Of a DNA stretch of 64,000 nucleotides, positions 44,669-52,809 are shown piece by piece. How positions within the stretch are numbered: position 1 is the first letter of the stretch; every line of letters begins with the position of its first letter. The position numbers and the translations under genes are program-made. A model generated the notes under the pieces. It was not told the DNA's origin, ran no database searches, and saw only the letters and a program-made list of their open reading frames with translations. Origin of the DNA: a virus. The stretch is from IMG/VR virus record IMGVR_UViG_3300028025_002503, positions 1 to 64,000 of that record. The stretch is one strand, 5' to 3'.

Positions 44669-47600
44669 ATGAACGTTCTTTGTTCTGCCACAGCATGCCC
44701 TGTCCTATTGAGCACCACCTGCGTATTTTACGAAGGGGAAAATTTAATATATACAGGCATCAATACAAACGATAGTGTTCAAGAGGCTCTACAGAAGATA
44801 GATGAAGCATTTTCAAATAACATTCTCAGTATAAATGCCATTCTCCCAATAAGCATTACATCAGGTCCAAACCCTACAATAAGCATTTCACAGGCATCAG
44901 CAACATCAAATGGTTACATTAGCTCTGTAGATTGGAATATATTTAATAACAAGGTTCCTTCAACACGCACATTAACCATCAATGGCACTACATACGACCT
45001 CAGTGCTAATAGGTCATGGACTATTCCTTCTGATAATATATACAATAGTGATGGAACTCTTACAGGGAACAGAACCGTAAGTAGTGGTGGTTTTAGCCTT
45101 ACATTGAATCCAAATACTAATCTAGCAGGTAATTTATTTGGTAATACGCTAAGAACTAGGAATTCATTTTCAGGTTCTTATACACAACCTGCTACTGTAT
45201 TTTCAAATGCATCAGAAACATTTGATGGCCTAACCTTTACAGGTAACACCCTTTATATGGGGCAGTCAAATGTAGAAGTTACGGGAGGTTCTTCTGTGGT
45301 TCAATCTCAGGGAATTGATATTGAGCAAAACATTAAACTATCTGGTGCAAGTTCAAGGATATCTGCACAAAATTATTTAATACAATACAGAGGTTATGCA
45401 GGAGATATAAGCACCAATGCCAATAATTTTATGGCAGGTTTATATGTTATTACTGGTCATGCAAAGTTTGACACAACAACTAATATTGTTACAGGAAATG
45501 CATATGGATATAGAAGTCTTATTAATAATTATGGAGGAACTATAACCAACGCATATGGATATGATTCAAATTTTCAATCTAGTACGTTTACAACGGCAAA
45601 GAACTCGACTATTACTAATTATTATGCATTTAGGTCTACATCTGCTATAGGAACTTCTTCAGGACCAACTGCTACAATTACAAATTATTACGGACTATTT
45701 TTAAATACACCTACAGTTAATACAACAGGAACAATCACCAACAGATGGGGATTGTACGCTCCTGATGTAGCAATGAACCATTATATAAATGGTACATTTC
45801 TAATAGGAACAACAACTCCTTCAACATTTAAACTAGATGTGAATGGAACAGCTAGAGTGAGTGGTGCATTAAAATTATTTAGTGGAGGTACAGCACCAGC
45901 AAATAATTACCCATTAAATGCTTATGTATCAAGTGGAGGTATTGCTTCATTTGAATATGGTACAGATGGATTTATTCAATTTGTAAGAGCAGGAGCTTCA
46001 GCAGCTATAATTAGAAGTAGTTATGCTGAAACTTATGATTTGGTAATCAATGCAGGTAATTCAGGAACATTTTTAGGAATGTGTTTAAGACCTGATGGTA
46101 TAGGTGTTAAAATAGGAGGAGACCCGACAACAATCACTCATGTAAACTCAGCACAATTAAATGTAGAATCTACCACAAAAGGCTTCCTACAACCACGACT
46201 CACCACAGTTCAGCGTGATGCTATAGCTTCACCTGCAACAGGACTACAAGTCTATAACTCAACCACTAACACTAATGACTATTATAATGGAACATCTTGG
46301 TTAAGTGAGGGTAATGTAAGTGGAAGTGGTGTTGCAGGACAAGTTGCATACTGGAATGGAACGAGTTCGCAGACGGGTTCAAATAATTTATTTTGGGATG
46401 CTGCTAATGCGAGGTTGGGGATTGGGACTAATGCACCAACGGCAAATTTAAGTGTAGTAAAAAATATTAATGGGGATAATGCATTTTATGTATTAAATAA
46501 TTCAAATGGCACTTCGGCAAGAAATTTATTTTTGTTTGGCGAGGCTTCAAGTGGTGGTACTTATGGAACATTGCAATACATTAATTCAGGATATAGTTCA
46601 TCGGGATTAGTAACCGCAAACACAACCATATTATCAGGTCATGCAACGGGAGGTGTAACAATAGCAGCATTTGATGCTACGGGTACAATAAAATTTGGAG
46701 CAGGAAATTCATCAAGTGCATTGATGACATTAACCGCTACGGGTGCTTTGAGATTCAATAGTCCTTCGGGTAGCAATAATACATATTTAGAAGGTGTTAA
46801 TTCTTCAGGAACTTTAGTTTCAAGAATATCAGAAGCAAGTACAGTCGGGTCGGGTGGGTTATATTTTCAAGGGGCAAGAGTAGATGCAACAAGTGGCGGT
46901 GCTATGCTATTTGCAGGATATGTTGGTTCATCGGGAAATACTTCAGCATTTGAGTTTAGGGGAGTTGGTGGAACTATTTCTACTATTGCTGATTTGCCTT
47001 CAGCAATACCGATTGCAATATTCTCAAAGAGGTCAGGTGGTGCTACTGTTAATCAAATGATGCTTTTCCAAACGGGTAATCTATTAATCCAAAACGGAGG
47101 CACATTCACCGATGGCGGTCAGCGTTTGCAGGTGCAGGGCGATGCGTTTATAAAGGGGAGTGGAGCAACTGATGCAACAATTGCATTGCAAGTTCAGAAT
47201 AGTTCAAGTACTAATTTGTTGAGAGTTAGAAACGATTCAGTTTTATTGACACCTCACATTATTTATGTAGGACAAAACACTACAAATACTTTAATTTATG
47301 CTTTTGATGGAAATGCGAATACATCCCCATCAGCAAGTGGTAGAAACTTTGGTATTTTCAATAGCAATACAACACAAACGGGCGACCAATCACATTTTGC
47401 ATTAGTAGGAAATAGTTTAAGTCCTACAAGCGGAGATACAAATGGTGTGTTATTTCAAAGGACATTTGCACCTACAAGTGGAACTGCTACCTTTAAGGCA
47501 TTCAACATAAATCCCACCATCAACCAAACAGGCGGTGCAAACGGCATCACTCGTGGACTATACGTTAACCCAACCTTAACCGCAGCCGCTGATTGGCGTA

Positions 47601-49969
47601 GTATAGAATGGTCAAACAATAGCGGTTGGGGATTGTATGGAGCAGGGACTGCGAATAATTATTTGAATGGGAGGTTAGGAATTGGCAATACGAATCCAAC
47701 ATATATTTTAGATATTCTTGTAAATGCAAATAATGCTCAACTTGCATCATTTAAAAATAGTTCAGCAGGAATAGATGCTTTTGGTGGTTTTGTTGCAACT
47801 AATAATAACAATCAAACGGGTGGATTTGCAGTTTATTCTTCAGCATTCAGTAACACAATATTTGCAAATAATTTAGCACTTGTACATAACAGAAGTATAG
47901 TTATTGGAACTGACTCAAATGTAGCAAGTGGAGGTACTTCTAAAATTTCATTCCAAACGGGCGGGTATAGCGTAACCCCACAAATGACCCTCACCTCCGC
48001 AGGGCGATTGCTTTTGGGAACAACATCAGAGGATATATTCTTGCTCGATGTTAATGGAGCTGCAAGGCTTGGTAATACTAACTATTATGCTACATTAACA
48101 AATGGAGGTTCTGAAGGAGGTATTTTAAGAGTAGGTGGGCCAAGTTATGGTCAAATAGAATTAAAGTCATATGCTATAACTTTAAATGGTGGACATTTTA
48201 TCTATGGAACAGGCGGAACAGCTGAATTTGGCATAACAAGTCAAGTTTCGCCAGCTGGTGCTAATTCAGGTGGTAGATCAGCAATGATGTTTACGGCAGA
48301 TAATCCTGGTTCTGGAGGTGGAATATGGCCAGCATATCCAAATGCAGCAGCATTTCATTTTAGAAAAAAAGAATTAGATGGTACTTATACATCACTTTTA
48401 GTGATGAATGGTTCCTCAAATAATATTGGTATTGGAACTACAACACCTGCCTCATCATATAAACTTGATGTTGTTGGTGCAATAAGAGCATCAACTTATT
48501 TATTTTCGCCTGCTTTATATGCTCCTACAGATTTATTTTTTGGAATTAGTGGAGGCACTTCTGCAATGCGTATTACCACAAATAGGAATGTACAAATATT
48601 TGATGGAGCAACTCCTGCTGACAACGGAAATCGTTTGCAAGTTACAGGAACTTCTTTTTTAAATGGTAATTCAACAGTACAGGGTAGTTTTGTTGTACAA
48701 TCATCTAGTACAAATTTTACTATAATTAGCAATCCTACTAATGCAGCTAAATTATTTCAATTATATTGGGGTGGTTCTGTTACTTACGGATTAGATATTC
48801 AAACAAATCTTACAACTCAACTATCTGTCGGCAATGGTTTTGGTGTTAGAATAAATAATTTATTTGCTGCACAATATACTACAGGAGCATATAGTGAATT
48901 ATCTGTAGGCACTGTTTTTAATCCTTCCAGCGGAACTGGTACATATACTAATTTAAGGTTAGGATCTGCTGTTAGTCAAAGTGGTGGAGCTAATGGTATA
49001 ACAAGAGGTATATTGATTGATCCCACTTTATCATCAGCAGCTGACTGGAGAAGCATAGAGTGGAGCAATAATACAGGATGGGGGTTATACGGTGCAGGAA
49101 CTGCTTTGAATTATCTTGGTGGTACATTAGGCATCAAAACCACTTCTCCTTACGCACCTTCAACTTTCTCACTTGATGTTAATGGTGGTTTATTGGTTAA
49201 AAATACCGCTGGAACAACTGCCCAAATTACACTGATCAATGCTGATCCTTCAATAGGTGGAAACAATGGTTTTTTAGTTGCTTCAGTTGGTGGTACTTCA
49301 GGTGGTTCTTATGTTGATCTTCAAGGGTATTATGGTACTTCAATAGTAGGTTCAACTGCATTAAGGCTTAATCCAGCTGGTGGTGCAGTGATTGTCAATA
49401 GCACTACAAATAGTGGTGAACAGTTTCAGGTGACAGGTGATGCTAGAATTACAGGAACCATCTATCAAGATGGTGCAGCTGATGCATTATTTAATTTCCA
49501 GAACGCTGGAGCAAATAAATGGAGAATTGGTAATGCGTTTGTTTCTGGTTCCAACTACTTCCAATTGTATGACAGTGTAAGTAATCTTGAAAGGATCAGA
49601 TGGAACAACAATAGCACAGCTACATTCACTAGTGATATTACGTTTATTGGTGGTTCAAATGCTGTAGCTACATTCCAGAGCACACAACCTGATGTAAAAA
49701 TACAAGCATCAGGAGCATCAAACGCTGTTTCTTTGTCACTTGTTCCATCTAATGGATTTGAAGGTGTTATTCAAAACAACGTAACAAATGGTTTCATTCA
49801 AGTGAAAACAGCATCCACTACGAGAGTCACCTTTAAGAATGGAGGACAGGTGAACTTCCAACCTCTTGCTGCTGATCCAGCTGGTGCAGGTGCAGGAGAT
49901 GTATATTATAATTCAGGAACAAATAAGCTTCGTTTATACGATGGAACAAGCTGGGTAGATTTAAACTAG
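44669..49969 (+). CDS. 1766-residue mosaic tail fibre
   Basis: A long, serine/threonine/asparagine/glycine-rich beta protein, the main host-recognition fibre candidate. The N-terminal anchor (LIYTGINTNDSVQEALQKID) matches the short protein at 7111. Next come RTLTINGTTYDLSANRSW, an LQPRLTTVQRDAIASPATGL segment common in Bacteroidetes phage fibres, GTSSQTGSNNLFWDAANARL, and repeats such as NPTINQTGGANGITRGLYV followed by ADWRSIEWSNNSGWGLYGAG (twice within the protein). It ends with NSGTNKLRLYDGTSWVDLN. The central part (about 46.3-48.0 kb) has different codon choice (more CGG, GGG and GCG) from both flanks, evidence of recombination. No intramolecular chaperone domain is evident. Confidence 0.75.
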   Translation: MNVLCSATACPVLLSTTCVFYEGENLIYTGINTNDSVQEALQKIDEAFSNNILSINAILPISITSGPNPTISISQASATSNGYISSVDWNIFNNKVPSTRTLTINGTTYDLSANRSWTIPSDNIYNSDGTLTGNRTVSSGGFSLTLNPNTNLAGNLFGNTLRTRNSFSGSYTQPATVFSNASETFDGLTFTGNTLYMGQSNVEVTGGSSVVQSQGIDIEQNIKLSGASSRISAQNYLIQYRGYAGDISTNANNFMAGLYVITGHAKFDTTTNIVTGNAYGYRSLINNYGGTITNAYGYDSNFQSSTFTTAKNSTITNYYAFRSTSAIGTSSGPTATITNYYGLFLNTPTVNTTGTITNRWGLYAPDVAMNHYINGTFLIGTTTPSTFKLDVNGTARVSGALKLFSGGTAPANNYPLNAYVSSGGIASFEYGTDGFIQFVRAGASAAIIRSSYAETYDLVINAGNSGTFLGMCLRPDGIGVKIGGDPTTITHVNSAQLNVESTTKGFLQPRLTTVQRDAIASPATGLQVYNSTTNTNDYYNGTSWLSEGNVSGSGVAGQVAYWNGTSSQTGSNNLFWDAANARLGIGTNAPTANLSVVKNINGDNAFYVLNNSNGTSARNLFLFGEASSGGTYGTLQYINSGYSSSGLVTANTTILSGHATGGVTIAAFDATGTIKFGAGNSSSALMTLTATGALRFNSPSGSNNTYLEGVNSSGTLVSRISEASTVGSGGLYFQGARVDATSGGAMLFAGYVGSSGNTSAFEFRGVGGTISTIADLPSAIPIAIFSKRSGGATVNQMMLFQTGNLLIQNGGTFTDGGQRLQVQGDAFIKGSGATDATIALQVQNSSSTNLLRVRNDSVLLTPHIIYVGQNTTNTLIYAFDGNANTSPSASGRNFGIFNSNTTQTGDQSHFALVGNSLSPTSGDTNGVLFQRTFAPTSGTATFKAFNINPTINQTGGANGITRGLYVNPTLTAAADWRSIEWSNNSGWGLYGAGTANNYLNGRLGIGNTNPTYILDILVNANNAQLASFKNSSAGIDAFGGFVATNNNNQTGGFAVYSSAFSNTIFANNLALVHNRSIVIGTDSNVASGGTSKISFQTGGYSVTPQMTLTSAGRLLLGTTSEDIFLLDVNGAARLGNTNYYATLTNGGSEGGILRVGGPSYGQIELKSYAITLNGGHFIYGTGGTAEFGITSQVSPAGANSGGRSAMMFTADNPGSGGGIWPAYPNAAAFHFRKKELDGTYTSLLVMNGSSNNIGIGTTTPASSYKLDVVGAIRASTYLFSPALYAPTDLFFGISGGTSAMRITTNRNVQIFDGATPADNGNRLQVTGTSFLNGNSTVQGSFVVQSSSTNFTIISNPTNAAKLFQLYWGGSVTYGLDIQTNLTTQLSVGNGFGVRINNLFAAQYTTGAYSELSVGTVFNPSSGTGTYTNLRLGSAVSQSGGANGITRGILIDPTLSSAADWRSIEWSNNTGWGLYGAGTALNYLGGTLGIKTTSPYAPSTFSLDVNGGLLVKNTAGTTAQITLINADPSIGGNNGFLVASVGGTSGGSYVDLQGYYGTSIVGSTALRLNPAGGAVIVNSTTNSGEQFQVTGDARITGTIYQDGAADALFNFQNAGANKWRIGNAFVSGSNYFQLYDSVSNLERIRWNNNSTATFTSDITFIGGSNAVATFQSTQPDVKIQASGASNAVSLSLVPSNGFEGVIQNNVTNGFIQVKTASTTRVTFKNGGQVNFQPLAADPAGAGAGDVYYNSGTNKLRLYDGTSWVDLN
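47516..47664 (+). repeat. fibre repeat segment, copy A
   Basis: A 149-base segment encoding the TINQTGGANGITRG to GAGTANNYL block. Its last 74 bases (47591-47664) differ at only two positions from 55134-55207 in another fibre gene. A more diverged copy of the same protein block lies at about 48963-49110. Confidence 0.7.
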
Positions 49970-49983
49970 GTCTGTAAAATAAA

Positions 49984-50015
49984 TTTGGATAATTAAATTA
50001 ATTACCCTATTTTTG
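49984..50015 (+). promoter_or_regulatory. Bacteroidetes-type promoter (P2)
   Basis: TTTG at 49984-49987 (in AAATTTGG), a 20-base spacer, and TATTTTTG at 50008-50015, a perfect TAnnTTTG. It sits just after the fibre stop codon and 15 bases before the next ATG, so the transcript leader would be very short. Confidence 0.75.
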
Positions 50016-50030
50016 CGAAAATCAATTTTT

Positions 50031-50411
50031 ATGACATATAAAGAACTAAATTTTTTAGTAAGGAACATTCAGGCTAGCGTAGGTGATCAAGAAACCAAGA
50101 TCCAGAAGAAGCTCTTCAAGATTTTTGAAAAGATTAAACCTATTCTTGAGGAATACAATGAGAAGGTTAATGAACTTAGGCTTGATAACGCTTCTGCAGA
50201 TAGCGAAGGAATGCTTTTGGTAGATGAAAAAGGTGGTTACAAGTTCTCTAAAGAAGGAGTGAAGGTTCTTACAAAACAAATTTCTGACCTTGACAACAGT
50301 GAATTTCATTTTGAAAAGATCAATGTTGTAAATCCTCAAGGTCTTGAAGAGTTCATTTTCTTGAAAGATTGGGTTACTGGTGTGCCTTTTGAGGCTGACG
50401 AAGAGCTCTAG
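50031..50411 (+). CDS. small acidic helical protein, function unknown
   Basis: A 126-residue acidic protein. Charged helices fill the first 50 residues (NFLVRNIQASVGDQETKIQK, then FEKIKPILEEYNEKVNEL), then a short beta region and an acidic end (PFEADEEL). The ATG at 50031 was chosen because any earlier codon would overlap the promoter -7 element. It is the first gene behind P2 and separated from the lysis genes by a hairpin. No family recognised; position suggests an early member of the lysis or late accessory operon. Confidence 0.6.
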   Translation: MTYKELNFLVRNIQASVGDQETKIQKKLFKIFEKIKPILEEYNEKVNELRLDNASADSEGMLLVDEKGGYKFSKEGVKVLTKQISDLDNSEFHFEKINVVNPQGLEEFIFLKDWVTGVPFEADEEL

Positions 50412-50433
50412 TCTTTAACAAAAATACAAAACT

Positions 50434-50476
50434 AAATAGCATACACTTTCCTGTAAATGGGAGGGGTATGCTATTT
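50434..50476 (+). other. long near-perfect intergenic hairpin
   Basis: AAATAGCATAC (50434-50444) pairs perfectly with GTATGCTATTT (50466-50476). After one mismatch, CTTTCC pairs with GGGAGG (two G-T pairs) around a 7-base loop, giving 17 paired positions. The 3' side is AT-rich but without a real T-run, so an attenuator or RNA-stability element is as likely as a terminator. Confidence 0.65.
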
Positions 50477-50492
50477 CTATTAACAACCAATA

Positions 50493-51098
50493 ATGAAACT
50501 TAACTATCTAATCAATATTGCATTAGCCTTATTTGCATTAATTGTTCTATATAAAGCAGAATGTGGTAAGCCTGTAGTTCCAGGAGAAACAGTTAGTGTT
50601 GGTGGAAAAAAGTATGAAGTGATCAAGCAAGTGATTGACACTCAATACATTAAGGTGAAAGAAATTAAATACAAGAAAGGAGAGGACATCTATCATGATA
50701 CTACTATTTATATTTCTGTGCCTGTGCTTGACACTACACAGATGCAAGAGGTCCTATTGAAATATTACGCAAAAAACATCTTCCAAGACACCTTGAAGGT
50801 GAGTAAGTTTGGAAACATATATATTAATGATACGGTTCAGTATAACAAACTAGCAGGCAGATCAATGTCTGCAGATTTAATGTTTCCATCAATAACCAAC
50901 ACAACTATTGTAAAGGAGAAACCAAAAGCACAATTGTTCTTAGGTGCTACAGTGGATTACCTACAAGGAAGCAATTTCCAAAACTTAAGTGTTGGACTTA
51001 TGCTGAAAACTAAACGTGATAGGTTATATGGAATTTCTGCAGGTGTATCACCTAATGGAAAACCTGTATATGGAGCTAGTTTTTATATTAAACCCTAA
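50493..51098 (+). CDS. membrane-anchored protein with beta-strand-rich C-terminus
   Basis: A 201-residue protein. Residues 6-22 (LINIALALFALIVLYK) form a transmembrane segment or uncleaved signal anchor. The middle is beta-rich and lysine/valine-rich. The last 55 residues (AQLFLGATVDYLQGSNFQNL, then RLYGISAGVSPNGKPVYGAS) alternate polar and nonpolar residues as in outer-membrane beta-hairpins. It lies directly before the spanin-like pair, so it may take part in lysis or envelope interaction. No family name can be given with confidence. Confidence 0.55.
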   Translation: MKLNYLINIALALFALIVLYKAECGKPVVPGETVSVGGKKYEVIKQVIDTQYIKVKEIKYKKGEDIYHDTTIYISVPVLDTTQMQEVLLKYYAKNIFQDTLKVSKFGNIYINDTVQYNKLAGRSMSADLMFPSITNTTIVKEKPKAQLFLGATVDYLQGSNFQNLSVGLMLKTKRDRLYGISAGVSPNGKPVYGASFYIKP

Positions 51099-51103
51099 AT
51101 AAA

Positions 51104-51382
51104 ATGCAAAAAAAGAACTCACTCGTCCCTTCATTTAGCTTTGACCAGTTCACAAAAGAACCAGTGAAAGCGTTCCTTCTCATCACCCTTGCTGCAATTG
51201 GCTATCTCTATGTGGATTCCAAAGTGCAATATGGTGAACTCATTGAAAAGCAAAGTGCTAAAATTGAAAAGTTAGAATTGAAAATTGACGAGCTCACCTC
51301 TCAGTTGAAAAAATCAGATAGCATTGCTGCTGCCACCACTTCTAAACTTATTCTTTTACAAGAACTTGGGAAAATCAAATGA
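51104..51382 (+). CDS. i-spanin-like protein (N-terminal anchor plus coiled coil)
   Basis: A 92-residue protein with one transmembrane segment (residues 22-37, KAFLLITLAAIGYLYV) followed by a predicted periplasmic coiled coil (about 45-78, KQSAKIEKLELKIDELTSQL). This is the architecture of inner-membrane spanins. It overlaps the next gene, a lipoprotein, by ATGA, the arrangement expected of a spanin pair. Sequence identity to known spanins cannot be judged, so the call rests on architecture and neighbourhood. Confidence 0.55.
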   Translation: MQKKNSLVPSFSFDQFTKEPVKAFLLITLAAIGYLYVDSKVQYGELIEKQSAKIEKLELKIDELTSQLKKSDSIAAATTSKLILLQELGKIK

Positions 51383-51756
51383 AACATAATTACATTATAA
51401 TAATTGCTTTTCTCTTCACCTCTTGCATGGCAAAGGTTATTGAGAAAAAAGAAGAGGCTCAACCATCTTACGATAGCGTTTTAGCTGCCTCTCACAAATT
51501 GCATGATTCTATTCTTGTGTACATTCCAAAGGTGGATAAGAAAATAGAGAAGCTTGAGAAAGGAATAATAAATAATGTAGAAGAACTTAAGAAAGAGAAT
51601 CAGTCTCTAAAGAAAGACGCAATGGTTGTAAAAACCATTACAGTTAGAGACACTGTGTATATTAAAGAAAAGACAAACTTCTGGGGTAAGAAGAAAGTTA
51701 CCACAGACAGTGCTCAATCTGTAGATTCAACAGTAGTAGAACATGAAAATGATTAA
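51379..51756 (+). CDS. phage lipoprotein, o-spanin-like
   Basis: A 125-residue protein with a short signal peptide (KHNYIIIIAFLFTSC) whose FTSC lipobox predicts lipid attachment at Cys16. The mature part is charged and helical, with a coiled-coil stretch (VDKKIEKLEKGIINNVEELK) and a lysine/threonine-rich end. Lipoprotein plus upstream membrane-anchored coiled coil plus downstream holin candidate and endolysin is the composition of a lysis cassette with an outer-membrane spanin. It is larger than many o-spanins, and a superinfection-exclusion lipoprotein is an alternative. Its 3' end overlaps the next gene. Confidence 0.55.
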   Translation: MKHNYIIIIAFLFTSCMAKVIEKKEEAQPSYDSVLAASHKLHDSILVYIPKVDKKIEKLEKGIINNVEELKKENQSLKKDAMVVKTITVRDTVYIKEKTNFWGKKKVTTDSAQSVDSTVVEHEND

Positions 51757-51979
51757 GAACTTTTTTTGGAGCCTCTTTTCAGAGGATGGAAAGATTAGTA
51801 GCAAGAGATTCTTTGGTGGTATGGCTGCTACATCTCTTTGTGTTACATTAATAGCTAATAGTTTTTCTCATGGAGAGATTAAACCGTCTGACATATTGGT
51901 TGAGGCAACAGCTGCATTTGCTGCGCTGTCTCTTGGAATTTCCGCTTGGCAAACCGTTAAAAAAGGAAACAATGATTAG
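51743..51979 (+). CDS. holin candidate
   Basis: A 78-residue protein with two hydrophobic segments (about residues 23-41, FFGGMAATSLCVTLIANSF, and 52-69, LVEATAAFAALSLGISAW), separated by a short polar loop, and charged ends (SKR before the first, KKGNND after the second). Two-segment small membrane proteins immediately before an endolysin are typical class II holins. An ATG at 51749 is an alternative start. The gene overlaps both neighbours: the lipoprotein by 14 bases and the endolysin by 8. Confidence 0.65.
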   Translation: MKMIKNFFWSLFSEDGKISSKRFFGGMAATSLCVTLIANSFSHGEIKPSDILVEATAAFAALSLGISAWQTVKKGNND

Positions 51980-52574
51980 TACATCAAAACTTTCTACAAA
52001 AGTTCCAGCTCCTGTAATGCTGGAGATCACCTCTATAATTGATAGATTTAATATGACAAATCCTCTAAGGCTTTCCCACTTTCTTGCACAAGCTGCACAT
52101 GAATCTGGGAACTTTAAGTTTCTAAAGGAGAATCTAAACTATTCAGCTGATAGCTTATTGAAGGTGTTCCCTAAGTATTTTAAAGACAAGGCTACAGCAG
52201 ACAAGTATGCACGTAATCCAGAGATGATTGCAAACAGGGTGTATGCTTCAAGGATGGGCAATGGTGATGAGGCTTCTGGAGATGGATTCAAGTTCAGAGG
52301 AAGAGGTTATATTCAGCTTACTGGCAAGGATAATTACAAGGCATTCTCTAACTTTATTGGAGAGGATTGCGTAGCTAATCCAGACCTTGTATCAGATAAG
52401 TATCCACTTGTAAGTGCATCATGGTTCTTCGACAAGAACAACCTTTGGACTATTTGTGACAAGGGAGCAACAGATGATGTTGTAACAGCTGTTACTAAAA
52501 GAGTTAATGGCGGTACACATGGACTTGCTGACCGCATATCTAAGTTCAAACTGTTCAATTCTGAACTAGCATAA
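51972..52574 (+). CDS. endolysin, glycoside hydrolase family 19
   Basis: A 200-residue cell-wall hydrolase cutting the glycan strand of peptidoglycan. LSHFLAQAAHESGNFKFL carries the presumed catalytic Glu44, and GFKFRGRGYIQLTGKDNY is the signature region of phage GH19 lysozymes/chitinases; KYPLVSASWFF and VTAVTKRVNGG continue the fold. There is no signal peptide, consistent with holin-dependent release. ATG 51972 was preferred over upstream codons because it overlaps the holin stop (AATGATTAG), the same coupled arrangement as between the preceding two genes. The length is typical of a single-domain enzyme without a binding domain. Confidence 0.85.
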   Translation: MISTSKLSTKVPAPVMLEITSIIDRFNMTNPLRLSHFLAQAAHESGNFKFLKENLNYSADSLLKVFPKYFKDKATADKYARNPEMIANRVYASRMGNGDEASGDGFKFRGRGYIQLTGKDNYKAFSNFIGEDCVANPDLVSDKYPLVSASWFFDKNNLWTICDKGATDDVVTAVTKRVNGGTHGLADRISKFKLFNSELA

Positions 52575-52592
52575 AATAAAAACCTGATCATA

Positions 52593-52721
52593 ATGGCAAA
52601 AGGAAAAGGTTCCTCAGACGCAAGGAAGGTTAACTTTGGAAAGAAGAAGAAAGGAAAGGCTAAAAGAGCTTTCAATAAACACGATCGTTCTGAAAAGAAC
52701 TACCGTGGACAAGGTAAATAA
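52593..52721 (+). CDS. 42-residue lysine-rich protein
   Basis: MAKGKGSSDARKVNFGKKKK begins this very basic, glycine-rich peptide, which ends in EKNYRGQGK. It has a proper ATG, an A-rich leader and a stop before a strong hairpin. It is like the small basic proteins at 60.3-62.5 kb in composition, so it may be a nucleic-acid-binding or virion-packaged peptide. Nothing more specific can be said. Confidence 0.55.
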   Translation: MAKGKGSSDARKVNFGKKKKGKAKRAFNKHDRSEKNYRGQGK

Positions 52722-52722
52722 T

Positions 52723-52753
52723 TTAACTAGTTAGAATTAATCTAATTAGTTAA
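52723..52753 (+). terminator. putative terminator hairpin (AT-rich)
   Basis: TTAACTA-G-TTAGA (52723-52735) pairs with TCTAA-T-TAGTTAA (52741-52753) around the loop ATTAA: 12 Watson-Crick pairs and one G-T. It ends the lysis operon. The stem is weak in GC and followed by no long T-run, so efficiency is uncertain. Confidence 0.5.
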
Positions 52754-52769
52754 CTTAAATTATTCGTAG

Positions 52770-52803
52770 CTCATTGATTATCAATGAGAGTTACATAAAT
52801 TTG
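52770..52803 (+). promoter_or_regulatory. putative promoter (P5) overlapping a small hairpin
   Basis: ATTG (52773-52776), a 19-base spacer and TAAATTTG (52796-52803, perfect TAnnTTTG) form a Bacteroidetes-type promoter seven bases before the next ATG. The -33 element lies inside an 8-bp inverted repeat, CTCATTGA-TTA-TCAATGAG (52770-52788), which could be an operator. It would give a nearly leaderless mRNA. Confidence 0.45.
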
Positions 52804-52809
52804 TATATT

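Noticed and set aside
52723-52788. Attachment site suggested by the two neighbouring inverted repeats
   Set aside because: There is no integrase gene, and the repeats fit a terminator and a promoter-associated operator between two operons.
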